From positions 186,001 through 250,000 of the forward strand of contig NC_044577.1 in assembly GCF_901933205.1 (NCBI RefSeq): a DNA stretch of 64,000 nt, given 5' to 3'. Positions 30,976 through 58,600 of the stretch are shown here, piece by piece. Position 1 is the stretch's first letter. Each line of letters opens with the position of its first letter. A program made the position numbers and the translations under genes. The notes beneath the pieces were generated by a model. The model did not search any database. It saw nothing but the letters and a program-made list of their open reading frames with translations, and was not told the origin of the DNA. The DNA is from Camarhynchus parvulus (Eukaryota > Chordata > Aves > Passeriformes > Thraupidae).

Positions 30976-31489
30976 ACTTCGGAGGAAGGACAGAAAAGTT
31001 CTGCCTGGGGAAATGCATTCCCAGGTGATATCTACCCAACTACAGCAAAAGTTTTGAGGCCTGTGACCCCTTTTCTCCCCCCAGTACTGATGCTGAGGCT
31101 GCATTTGCACCACTTGGTAATCACCACACCTGGAGCACGGCTCATAAATGACCACCAGGCTGACACTCGTAAGACGCCATGGGTGCTGGCACCCAAAACC
31201 AGCAGCCAGGGCTCAGAAACGCACCGTGGGACCCCTCGAGACATTCCCACCCAAAGTCATGCAGCATCCCCGCCGTCACCCATCCCTACGCACACTTCTC
31301 CCTGCACTAGCGAGTGGAGGTGGGATTGGAAAGCCGTTCCCCTTGGGGATCCCCACTTATCCCCACGCGGGGACAGCACTTTGGGATTGTTTCAGCAGAG
31401 CCCGGGAGCCCCCCAGGGATGGGAGCCAGGGACCCAAAACTCCCAGCAGCCTCGCAGAGCCACCCAGCCGGGAAGGGGGCAGCACACGG

Positions 31490-31850
31490 GGGCACCTCTT
31501 GGGGACGGGGAGGACACGGGGACAGGGTCGGTGGGTGCACGCCCTCCGCTCCCCGGAGCGATGGGGCAGAGCCGGGAGCCGCCCAGCCCCGATGCTGCCG
31601 CCACCGCACCCATCGGCGTCCCCGCACGGGGACCCTCCTTCCCCGCTCCAGTCCCGGGCCCCCCAGGCCCAGAACACACCCCTCAGAGAAGGCAAAGTCC
31701 TACCTGTGTCCGGACGGACGGACCGAGCGCCGGCTGGGGCAGGGCGGGGAGCGGCGGGGCTGACTCAGGGGCGGCGGCAGCCGGAGCCGAGCGGGAGCGC
31801 CCAGCCCTGCCCGCCACCCGCCCGGCTCTGCCCGGCCCCCCGACTTCCTG
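31490..31850 (-). promoter_or_regulatory. GC-rich block with candidate PCBP3 5' noncoding exon
   Basis: The block is CpG-rich and G/C-boxed (GGGGCGGGGAG-like words near 31740). On the minus strand a good donor, GACACAG followed by GTAGGA, ends a candidate exon at 31704. Strand, distance and position upstream of the PCBP3 start codon suit an untranslated first exon of PCBP3. The splice to the acceptor at 5141 is an inference; the exon's 5' limit is not visible. Confidence 0.4.
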
Positions 31851-32262
31851 CCCCTGCCCCGTCCCTTCCCGTCCCAGACCCAGTCCCTGCCCCGTTCCTG
31901 TCTCTAAACCTGCTCCTCCCCTGCCCCAACTCCTCCTCTAGCCCCTGCTCCTGCCCCAGCCCCTCCACTGCCCTCTCCCTAATTCAGCCCCTGCCGCAGC
32001 CCCTGTACCTGCTCCTCCCCTGCCCCTACTCCTCTTCTTGCCCCTACTCAGTCCCTACTCCTTCCCCTGCCCCGTCATTGCCCTCTCCCTAATACAGCCC
32101 CTGCCCCTGTTCCTGCCCCTAAACCGGCTCCTCCCGTCCCAGCTCCTGCTCTTCCCCCTACTCAGTCCCTACTCCTTCCCCCGCCCTTCACTGTCCTCGC
32201 CCTACTACAGCCCCTGTTCTGTCCCTAAAGCAGCTCTGCCCCTACCCAGTCCCTGCCGCTGC
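31850..32262. repeat. C-rich minisatellite, period about 107 bp
   Basis: Degenerate CCCCTGCYCCT-type units form longer repeats. For instance ACTCAGTCCCTACTCCTTCC recurs near 32050 and 32160, each followed by CTCTCCCTAATACAGCCCCT-like sequence. It has no coding sense on either strand. Confidence 0.85.
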
Positions 32263-32289
32263 CCTGTGGTGGCTGGGGGCAGTCCCAGG

Positions 32290-32322
32290 TGACTCTGCCC
32301 CAGGGTGACTCTGCCCCAGGAT
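32290..32322. repeat. 16-bp tandem duplication
   Basis: TGACTCTGCCCCAGGG is repeated back to back with one terminal mismatch. Confidence 0.85.
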
Positions 32323-33160
32323 GCGGGCATTTCCCCGGTGCCCAACACCGCCCCGGACCCACACCCTGCGGAGCTCCTGCACCCGGACCCGGCTGCGTTT
32401 ACGGCAGGGACCTAACCCTGCCTCCATCCTGGCCATGAGCGATGGACAGACAGGTCCCAGCTGCCCGCGGGAGGGACACGGTGCAGACAGGGAGCTGGCG
32501 GCCACGTCTGCTGTGGTCTGGCCACACTCCCCAGGACCACCTGGGGGGCTCAGTAGGGCTGGAAGCCTCTGGGTTGGAATATCCAGGGCTGCCTGGACCT
32601 TACAGGCTGGCTTGGGTGGGACGGGTGTGTGTGTGTGTGTATGGGTGGGTGTGTGACAGTCCCCAGACGTCTGGGATGCTGCTGCCGCACTTCCAGGCGG
32701 GAAGACATAAATATTTCAGCGGAATAGCCGAGCCCTGTCAGCTTGCATTTGCTTCTGGCAGGGTGAGCGCTGGGAAAGGGGGAGGAAAGGCGGGGAGAGA
32801 AGATGCCCTCGGAAGATGCACTCTGAAGATGCATCATCTCCCGGGGGAGATGGGGCACTAGCTCCGAGGCCCGATTCTCGGGGGGCTCCGCCTCCTCTAG
32901 GGATGCTCTTCCCTCCGGAAGAAGTGTAGGGCCATGCTTCAGCCCCTCCAGGTCCTGAAGGCCGGACTCACCCCACAAGCAACTCTCGGGGGTTGCTGCC
33001 AGGCTGGGTGAGGGGATGAGAAGTTTCGGAAGCTCTGCTTGGAGCACAGCGGGGAACTGTTCGGGACCCTCTGGGACACGGCACAGACTGCGTAGACTGG
33101 AACAAATCCACCCCCAGGAAACAAACGGGGTGCAGAAATAAATCCAAGCAGCCATGGGTA
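32323..33160. other. Spacer between the PCBP3 and SLC19A1 promoters
   Basis: It contains a (GT)n microsatellite at about 32624-32656 and otherwise unique GC-rich sequence. No gene is seen. Confidence 0.5.
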
Positions 33161-33409
33161 TCATAAATCAGCGGAGGGAGCCAAGGCGGCGGCAGCGTCC
33201 CCCAGGGCCCGCAGCCCAGAGGCCACGGCAGATGGGCAAGGAGCGGACCCCGGCTGAGGGCACTGGAAAAGGGGGTCCTTCACGCCCTGCCGACGCTTTC
33301 GGAGGGGGATTTGTCCCTATTCGGGACACAGGTGCCGGCACAGCTCTGTTCCGGCGTGGCCGGGCTTTTCCTGTTCCTCCTCCTCCCCTTCCTCCCTCCC
33401 GCTGCACTG

Positions 33410-33422
33410 TGGGGTTTGTAGT
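33410..33422 (-). promoter_or_regulatory. ACTAYRNNNCCCR motif, minus orientation
   Basis: The minus strand reads ACTACAAACCCCA, fitting the consensus at every fixed position. This is the ZNF143/THAP11-HCFC1-type promoter element known from vertebrate CpG promoters. Confidence 0.7.
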
Positions 33423-33450
33423 CCCCACGCCGCCCCGCACCTGGAGAGCG

Positions 33451-33463
33451 ACTACATTTCCCG
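33451..33463 (+). promoter_or_regulatory. ACTAYRNNNCCCR motif, plus orientation
   Basis: The plus strand reads ACTACATTTCCCG, again matching all fixed positions, 28 bp from the inverted copy. Confidence 0.75.
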
Positions 33464-33479
33464 AAGTACTCCTACATTC

Positions 33480-33615
33480 TCCTCCTCCTCCTGTTCCTCC
33501 TCCTCGTGCTGCTATCCGTGTCGCGGGCTCGCCGCCGATCGGGCTCGGGTGGCAGCGGGGAGCCGCGGATCCCGCCTGGCCGCGGCCCGCAGTGCCCATG
33601 CCCGGCGCCCAGCAG
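33480..33615 (+). other. SLC19A1: SLC19A1 5' exon (5' end approximate)
   Basis: The 3' end is set by CAGCAG followed by GTACGG; the start is a guess just after the paired promoter motifs. It contains an ATG at 33598 in a weak context (CCC before it). Spliced to 36044 this ATG opens an 11-codon frame that overlaps the main start codon and ends at TGA. More upstream exons are possible. Confidence 0.5.
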
Positions 33616-36043
33616 GTACGGGGTGCGGGCTGCGGGTGCCGCCGGGCGGTGCCGTGCCCGCTGCGGTCCCTGGGATGCTGGCGGTGTTGTTTCCCCCGGG
33701 TGCTGGGGATGTGTGCCGGGTGCTGTGCTGTTTCCCCCCGCTCTGTTGTTTCCCCCGCCGTTGTTTCAGGGTGAGCAGATGCCGCGTACCCCCAACACCC
33801 TCCTCTGCCAAGCGCACCGCGCACCACCCGCAGCGCGCATCCCTTGGTGCTGGGCGGTGGCAGGCAGAGAGGTGCCCGTACGGTGGGCGAGGGTGCATTT
33901 TCAGGAGCTTCCCAGCCCTTGTTTTAGGGAAGGTACCCCAGGGGTTCGCGCGCCCCATCCGGCGTGGCAGCTTCGCGCAAAACACATGGTGCCTTGGCAG
34001 TGTCCCTTGTATGCCACCGGCACGCGGCTGGGCGGAGGGCATCGCGCCCACCCCCAGGGCTGTCCCCTCTGGACCACGGGTGGCTCTGCCGCCCGTGTCA
34101 CCTCTGACCCCGGGCTGGCGGCGGTGTGTGGCGTGACAGTGATCCATGTCAAGGTCACACCCAGATAACTCGGTGATAAACAGGTTCACACGGTCGTAAC
34201 GGACCGGCTCTGCTCCCTCTCCCTCCCTCTCTCTTCTCCTTTTTCCTCTTCCCTCCACTCCCTGGCTTGCACCAGGTACTCATGCCCACTCCCCTCGAGC
34301 AAAGTAGCTCCATGGATGTTCTGGACAAGGGGGATTGGGTGCAGCTAGGTGGGTTCTGATCTGGAGTCCCTTAGTGTGTGGGGACACACATGCTGGGAGT
34401 TAGGAACCAGTGCTCCGGGGAATGGAGCAGCTTCGTGGAGCTGCGTCCTGGATTTAGTGTGGATAGTTTTCTGTGGGCCAGGGATCCATGTATATGTCCC
34501 TCCTGGATGGACAGGGCAGGAATGGGGAGCAGAGGATGGCAAACATCCCACAGGGGTTGTGGTGCACATGGCAGCAAGCAGCTGCTGCAGGTGACATCTA
34601 CAGCCCAGCCTGGGGACAAGAAAGTGATGGGGCAGAGTCCAGGCGCTCGCAGCTGGCAGTGGCCCCGGCACGGTGCTGGGCTGGGTGTTTGCCGGGGGTT
34701 AGCCCTTGCTCCTTGCTCCTTACCCTTCCTGCCCCTGCAGGGGCCGGTGCTCCAGCCAGTGCCGGGCAGGCTCGCTGGGCAGCGAAGGAGCGAGCGCCTC
34801 TTTGATCCCCAGGGATCTGTTTAGGGGCTGCCCCAGCCGTGAGCTCTGGCACACGAGTGTTTTGGTGACACTCAGGCACCAGTGCTGAAATCCCATGGGA
34901 ATGCTGCTGGAGCGGTGGGTCCTCACTGGGGCAAATGGACACCTGGCGTCCTGTAGGTTTAGGTCACCACCAGCTTCCTCTGCCACCACTGGTGCTGGCT
35001 CATGTCCCTGTTTATCCTGTGTTATCTGGCAGCAGGCGGGGGGGGATTATCCCCCAATTTCACCCTGCAGGATGCAGTGGGACACAGACTAGGACCATGA
35101 ACTTACTTTTTAATGACTGTGATTAGTTGTTCTGTGGTTATCTGGGTAATCAGGTTTCTAAACCTTGCTCCTGTGGCGTGTGTTGGAATACAAGGAATCA
35201 TGTGGCATGAAAAGTCACCTAGGTGACTTCTTGTGGGAGTGAGGAGTGCTGGGAGGACACCAGTCCAGGCCTTCTCCTGTCCCTGCCCTCATCCCATGAC
35301 TGCTAATCGGGTCTCCTGGCACTGCCAGCTTTCCTGCAGCCAAACCTCAGGATCTGAGCTTTTAATCCCTCTCTGGACCATGAATCTCGTGGCATTTTGC
35401 ATTTCCTCAGGCTGGGCATTGTGTCACCCTGGGCAGAGCCAAGGGGCAGCCACTTGCCTGCGGCTCAGCTGAAGTCCTGCCAGCCACCCCGCTACTGAGT
35501 AACACGGGTGGCCCCATGCCCGGTGTGCACATTAACTCATTTCCACAGCCAGCACATTCTTGTGCCATCCCCTCCAGAGCATTCCCCGTGCAGGGCGTCT
35601 GCATCCCTCTGCCTCTGCAGCTCAGAGGGAAGTGTTGCTCCAAGAAGCAGCAAAACCCCACTGAGTCTTAAAGGTGAGGAAAAGGAGGTGATGGGAGCTG
35701 AGGATGCCCCACTGTGGATCCAGATGCTCCATGCATCCAGGCTCCGGATGCACGTGATGTACGAATGCCGCCCAAAATGACCCCCCCCTGCTTCTGCACA
35801 GCAAGATGCATGGCTGCTTTTCTTCTTCCCAGAACATCTCCTGGGGAGAAGGTAGTGGTGTTTGTTTGCCTTGCGATTCTGGAGGAATTTTGAGCCTGTG
35901 CCAAATGCTGCTTTTTCCACAGAAACTGCAGCGCCCTGGTTTTCCATGCGTCCGAGAGCGCCTGTGGACAGAGAGGGGCTGCGTGGTCCAGCAGAGCCTG
36001 CGTAGCTAATGGCTCCCAGGATAATGCTGCTGTCCTGCTGCAG
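33616..36043 (+). other. SLC19A1: SLC19A1 first intron
   Basis: Bounded by the donor at 33616 and the acceptor CTGCTGCAG at 36043. It is GC-rich at its 5' side, where it still belongs to the CpG block. No exon or repeat was recognised inside. Confidence 0.5.
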
Positions 36044-36221
36044 AGCCATGCCCAAGAATGATGACGCCAAAAAGCCGGCACCGGAGATGGGGCCAGACCA
36101 GCGCTGGAAGCTACAGGTCTGCTACCTCTGCTTCTATGGCTTCATGACACAGATCCGGCCCGGGGAGAGCTTCATCACCCCCTATCTGCTGGGGGCCGAC
36201 AAGAACTTCACAAAGGCAGAG
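36044..36221 (+). CDS. SLC19A1: SLC19A1 first coding exon
   Basis: After TCCTGCTGCAG come four untranslated bases and the ATG at 36048 (GCC before it). The exon encodes 58 residues through LLGADKNFTKAE and is followed by GTGAGC. It covers the cytoplasmic N-terminus and TM1. Confidence 0.9.
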
Positions 36222-38619
36222 GTGAGCTGTGGGCATCTGGTCCCCCACCCGGGTGTCCCCCTTTATGGCCATGGTCACCATCCTGGGGCTGTACAGAGCA
36301 TCCCTCAGTGCTTCTGGGGTGCATAGGGGTGACGTGTCCTGGGCATGGCAGCATGTGGTGACTCATGGTGGTGCTTTCTGGGCAGGGAAGGTGATGTGTT
36401 GTGGGGCCTTGTCTCACTTGGCTGTGAGATCACCCTATCCCCTGAGTCCCAGGCTCAGCTTGCCCTGGCATAAAACCTCCTGCCCAGGCTGGCAACTGAT
36501 TTTGGGGGTAGTGTGTGACCCCTGCCCACCTTAGCATCCTGTGGGAGGGTGCTGGGCTGGGAGAAGTCATGCCCCATCCCACTGGGGAGACTTTTCCATG
36601 ATGGCACAGTGCACTGCTAGGCCGCTGGCAACGATGGGGTTAAACAAGGAGGGGCCACAATGTCATCGTCGCCCAACCAAGGGATGCTGGCCTCAATCCC
36701 AGCTGGCTGCTGCGCTGTGGGAACGCTGCATTCCCGGCACGGGAAGGGGCCAAGGCTCAGCCAGACCCCCAGCTGAGCATGCTGCTGGTCACAGTGCTCC
36801 CCAAGGAGGTGCTGCCGTGGGGGTCAGCAGCCAGTGCCCATACCATCTGCAGGTTGGGGGGCATTGCCAGGGATGTGCCCAGCGCTCAGCCCCTGCTTGC
36901 CCTCATGGCAGGTGACCAATGCGATCACACCGGTGCTGTCCTACTCCTACATGGCCGTGCTGGTGCCCATCTTCCTGCTGACAGACTACCTGCGCTACAA
37001 GCCCGTGCTGGTGCTGCAGAGCCTGAGCCACATCTCCATCTGGCTGCTGCTGGTGCTGGGCACTTCCGTCCTGGCCATGCAGCTGATGGAGTTCTTCTAC
37101 GGCATCACCATGGCTGCCCGCATTGCCTACTCTTCCTACATCTTCTCCCTGGTGGCCCCGTCCCGCTACCAGCGGATGGCCAGTTATTCCCGCTCCGCTG
37201 TGCTCCTGGGGGTTTTCACCAGCTCCGTGTTGGGCCAGCTCTGCGTCACCTTGGGTGGTGTCCCCTTCCTCACCCTTAACTACGTCTCCTTGGGCTTCGT
37301 CAGCTTCGGCCTCATCCTCACCCTCTTCCTCGAGCGGCCCCGGCGCAGCCTCTTCTTCAATCGGCCCGGGGGGGCTGCTGACGCCGCTGTGCCCACCGAG
37401 CTGGACAGGATGGCTGGGGGGGACAGCGGGAGGGGGACACGGGGCTGGCGGGACATGGTGCTCTGCCGGATGCTGCAGGAGCTGGGAGCGCTGGCCAGGC
37501 AGCCCCAGCTCCGCCTCTGGTCCCTGTGGTGGGTCTTTAACTCGGCTGGGTACTACCTGATGCTGTACTATGCTCACATCCTCTGGAGCGAGATCTCTCC
37601 CACCACGGACAACCGCAGGGTGTACAATGGAGGTGTGGATGCTGCCTCCACTCTGCTGGGTAACTCGCCTGGGATCGGGACACTGGGGGTGTGGGGGGAC
37701 ACTCACGTCCTGCTGCCTCCTGTGGGAATGGCTGGGGACACCAGAGAGGCAGGGGGTCGCTGCTGTCCTGCTGCACCCCTTGGGAATGGTGGTCCTTACG
37801 GTATTTTTGGTGGTTTGGCATTGGGGATGACGTGATGGTTACTGGGCTGGGTCCCAGCCTAGGTAGGGCAGGGGATCCTTGAGCTGTTCACAGCATCCTT
37901 CATCCCTCCTCAGGAGCTGTCGCCTCCTTTGCTGCTGGCTACGTGAAGATCCGCTGGAAGCTGTGGTCAGAGCTGGTGATTGGAGTGGTTACGGCATTCC
38001 AGGCGGGATTGCTCCTGCTTATGAATTCCACCACCAACATCTGGCTGTGCTATGCTGCCTACATCCTCTTCCGTGGCTCCCACCAGTTCCTGGTGCCCAT
38101 TGCCATGTGCGTGGGGCTCCTGGGGACCCACTCCCACCCCGGCGGCCGGGTTGATGCCAGGGGTTCACCAGTGCTCCCATTTTTCCCAGTTTCCAGATTG
38201 CTACCTCCCTCTCCAAAGAGCTCTGTGCTCTGGTCTTCGGGGTCAACACCTTCTTTGCTACAGTGCTGAAGACCATCATCACCATCATCGTGGCTGACAA
38301 GAGGGGCTTGGGCTTATCCGTGCATCCCCAGGTAGGGGTGCGGTCGCACCTGGGATGGAGGTGGTCCCTGAATGGTGCGGGATGAAGGGCGGGCTCCAAG
38401 TGCTGTTCTCCCCTCTCTGCTCTTTTGCAGTTTTATGTGTATTTTGGCTACTTCACCCTGCTGGCCGTGGTCTACCTGCTGGCAGCCATCAGAGTGGGTG
38501 TCCAGCACAGCCGCCGCAGGCAGCCGGTGGAGCTGGCCCTGGCCAAGGAGCCACGCCAGCTGCCAGTGGAAATTCCAGCACAGGAGAAAAGCCCGGAGGC
38601 GGGCACAGTACGAGCCTGA
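36048..38619 (+). CDS. SLC19A1: SLC19A1, reduced folate carrier 1
   Basis: Five coding exons (36048-36221, 36912-37659, 37914-38106, 38190-38331, 38431-38619) join in phase into 481 codons plus TGA. The product is a major-facilitator folate/organic-phosphate antiporter of the plasma membrane; the family also moves antifolates and cyclic dinucleotides. Twelve hydrophobic segments are visible, six before and six after a hydrophilic loop at about residues 205-255. Residues known to matter in the human carrier are present: E40 in GESFITPYLLG (human E45), D83 in LLTDYLRY (D88), R128 in MAARIAYSS (R133), R361 in LFRGSHQF (R373) and K399 in VLKTIIT (K411). The C-terminal tail is about 37 residues, far shorter than in mammals. 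An in-frame ATG at 36009 is used only if the acceptor at 36043 is skipped. Confidence 0.95.
36222..36911 (+). other. SLC19A1: SLC19A1 second intron
   Basis: 690 bp with GTGAGC and GGCAG ends. No repeat or extra exon was recognised. Confidence 0.6.
36912..37659 (+). CDS. SLC19A1: SLC19A1 main exon, TM2 to TM7
   Basis: 748 nt start VTNAITPVLSYSYMAVLVPI after GGCAG and end ADAASTLLG with one base of a split glycine codon before GTAACT. It contains D83, R128 and the central loop with the FFNR motif, then LWSLWWVFNSAGYYL. Confidence 0.95.
37914..38106 (+). CDS. SLC19A1: SLC19A1 exon, TM8 to TM10
   Basis: 193 nt after CTCCTCAG complete the split glycine and read AVASFAAGYVKIRW to FRGSHQFLVPIA. 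The exon ends with two bases of an Ile codon at an acceptable GTGCGT donor. Confidence 0.93.
38190..38331 (+). CDS. SLC19A1: SLC19A1 exon, TM11 with K399
   Basis: 142 nt after TTTCCCAG encode FQIATSLSKELCALVFGVNT and VLKTIITIIVADKRGLGLS, then GTAGGG. The lysine matches the substrate-contacting human K411. Confidence 0.93.
38431..38619 (+). CDS. SLC19A1: SLC19A1 last coding exon, TM12 and tail
   Basis: 189 nt after TTTTGCAG begin FYVYFGYFTLLAVVYLLAAI, pass a basic RRRQ stretch and end AGTVRA followed by TGA at 38617-38619. Confidence 0.93.
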   Translation, partial: FYVYFGYFTLLAVVYLLAAIRVGVQHSRRRQPVELALAKEPRQLPVEIPAQEKSPEAGTVRA

Positions 38620-38922
38620 GTGCTGGTACCACGACACTGTGGCCAGCTCTCGGCTCCCCAAGGGAGCATTGTCATCACCACTGTGTGCTTGGTGTCTTGT
38701 CCCACTGCTGGTCCTGGCTGCTGTTCTGTCAAGGATGTAACCGCTGGGACATGTTTTCTGCTCTGTGAGGACAGGGCTGTGCCCCTTCCCAGTCCCCACA
38801 CACAGAGTGGGGGCAAGATTCCCATGGTGCCACCGGCGTGTGTCACACACAGGGTATGGATGGGGACCCCATCCCGCTGCATCCCCATCATGGCACGGAG
38901 CCAGGCTACAAGAGAATGTTTC

Positions 38923-38928
38923 TTTATT
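38923..38928 (-). terminator. COL18A1: COL18A1 poly(A) signal
   Basis: TTTATT on the plus strand is AATAAA on the minus strand, 1.1 kb after the COL18A1 stop. I see no other AATAAA on that strand in between. Its use would make the two genes' 3' ends overlap. Confidence 0.55.
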
Positions 38929-38976
38929 CAGTGCCTTTAGAAAATGGTTTATAGGACACAACTGATGACAAAAAAA

Positions 38977-38982
38977 AATAAA
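38977..38982 (+). terminator. SLC19A1: SLC19A1 poly(A) signal
   Basis: AATAAA lies 358 bp after the stop codon on the plus strand and is the first such hexamer there. Cleavage is expected near 39000. Confidence 0.65.
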
Positions 38983-40047
38983 GATCCACACGCTTTAAAT
39001 TGCATTAATTACACAAAATACAGTAGACTGTAAGAAATAGAAACCGTGTGACTCGCACAGCTTTTATGGTAATAATTTCCATAGAATAACAAAAAAGCTA
39101 CTTACAAATTTCTCTTTTTTCTATTCTTTTTTTTTTTGGTTTTTTTTTTTTTAGCACCTTGGATTTGCCCCCACCAATTCCAACCAGCTTTGCTGTGCCT
39201 TTGCCATTCGAGCCCAGCAAAGGTGGCACAGGGAGGGGGGGATGGCAGTGCCTGCCCTCGGTACCACACGTGCTCAACACACACACACACACAGAAACAC
39301 GTGCCAGGGCACAGCTGGCCACGCCTTGGGGCCACCCTGTCACCCCCCTGGCTGGGGCTGTACCTGGGCTGTGGGGGCACAGCCGGGGGTCCCCAGGGTG
39401 TGTGGATGGGATGGGGGAGACCAGACCCCCACGAGAGCTCTGCTGGCTGGGAGGTGGAGGTGAGAATGATGATGGGATGGTCCTTACCTGGGGAGGATGG
39501 AGACCATCTGGGAGAGGCCCAGCATCACCACAGGACAATCCCTTGGGTGGGATGCTGGTGTCTTGGCTGGAGAAGACCCTGTGGCCTCAGCAGCAGGGAT
39601 TTGGTTCCAACCCCAAGCTCCTGGTGAGGACAGCGCGGGGCTGGGGGGCTGGGGTGAGAGAGGCCCCACAGGCTTTTGCGGGGAACAGCCCATATGGCAG
39701 CACTGAAATCTCCCTGCCGAGCATCCTCCCACCCAGCCATCCCAAAAACAGCAACCGAGCAGGGAGGGGAACAAGCTGAAGTGGTTAAATATTAGGAGTT
39801 AGAAGAGGAGGAGGAGGAGGAAGGCCACCAGCCCATGGCTGCCCTGCCCCGGGTGGGACCTGAGCCCCTGCCAACCCAGGGCAGGGGCCATGGCAATACT
39901 CTTTGGCTTCAGGTCTGCAGGAGAAGGAAACCCTGCGGGGCAAGAGTGGGCACGTGGAGGGGGCTGAGGGGCCCAGGGGTGCTGGAGTGCAGGCTTGCCC
40001 AACCCTCCCCAGGGACATGGGGGTACTCGGGGGTGCCAGGGCGGGTA

Positions 40048-58457
<18,410 letters not shown>

Positions 58458-58600
58458 CGGAAAGGGAAAACGAGCTCCGTTGCTCCCGAGAGCGGAGCGG
58501 AGAGGCTGGAGGAAGGAAAGGAGGGAAGAGGCAGGAGTTCTGTCCTGGCCAGACTCTCGGAGCACTCACATCACTCTCTCCTCCCAAGCTCCGGCACTCG
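58458..58600 (-). promoter_or_regulatory. COL18A1: COL18A1 5' UTR and likely proximal promoter
   Basis: Sequence directly before the ATG is open in frame but has no ATG, and is GC-rich with no TATA box. The start site is not defined by the sequence. By analogy with mammals this would be the promoter of the longer isoforms. Confidence 0.4.

Larger units (their letters stand above)
25223..31480. other. Noncoding sequence near the PCBP3 5' end
   Basis: It has a modest GC-rich stretch at 25290-25400, a CR1 tail near 30.9 kb and otherwise unique sequence. An AATAAA on the plus strand at 28124 has no coding frame before it. No gene is supported. Confidence 0.4.
33170..34130 (+). promoter_or_regulatory. 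SLC19A1: CpG-rich SLC19A1 promoter region
   Basis: This is the densest CpG stretch of the window, with no TATA box near the exon. It contains long CCTCCTCC runs and two ACTAYRNNNCCCR-type sites in opposite orientation (33410-33422 and 33451-33463). It runs into a 5' exon that ends CAGCAG before GTACGG at 33615. Its position upstream and sense to the SLC19A1 coding exons is the basis for the call. Confidence 0.7.
38910..40047 (-). other. COL18A1: COL18A1 3' UTR
   Basis: This is sequence between the COL18A1 stop and its likely poly(A) signal. It has two near-continuous T runs (plus strand) at 39122-39153, an (AC)n microsatellite at about 39280-39296 and no protein-like frame. Confidence 0.55.

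Noticed and set aside
36009..36047. Alternative SLC19A1 start at 36009, adding MAPRIMLLSCCRA
   Set aside because: A good acceptor lies at 36043 and the added residues have no counterpart in the family, so this is probably intron.
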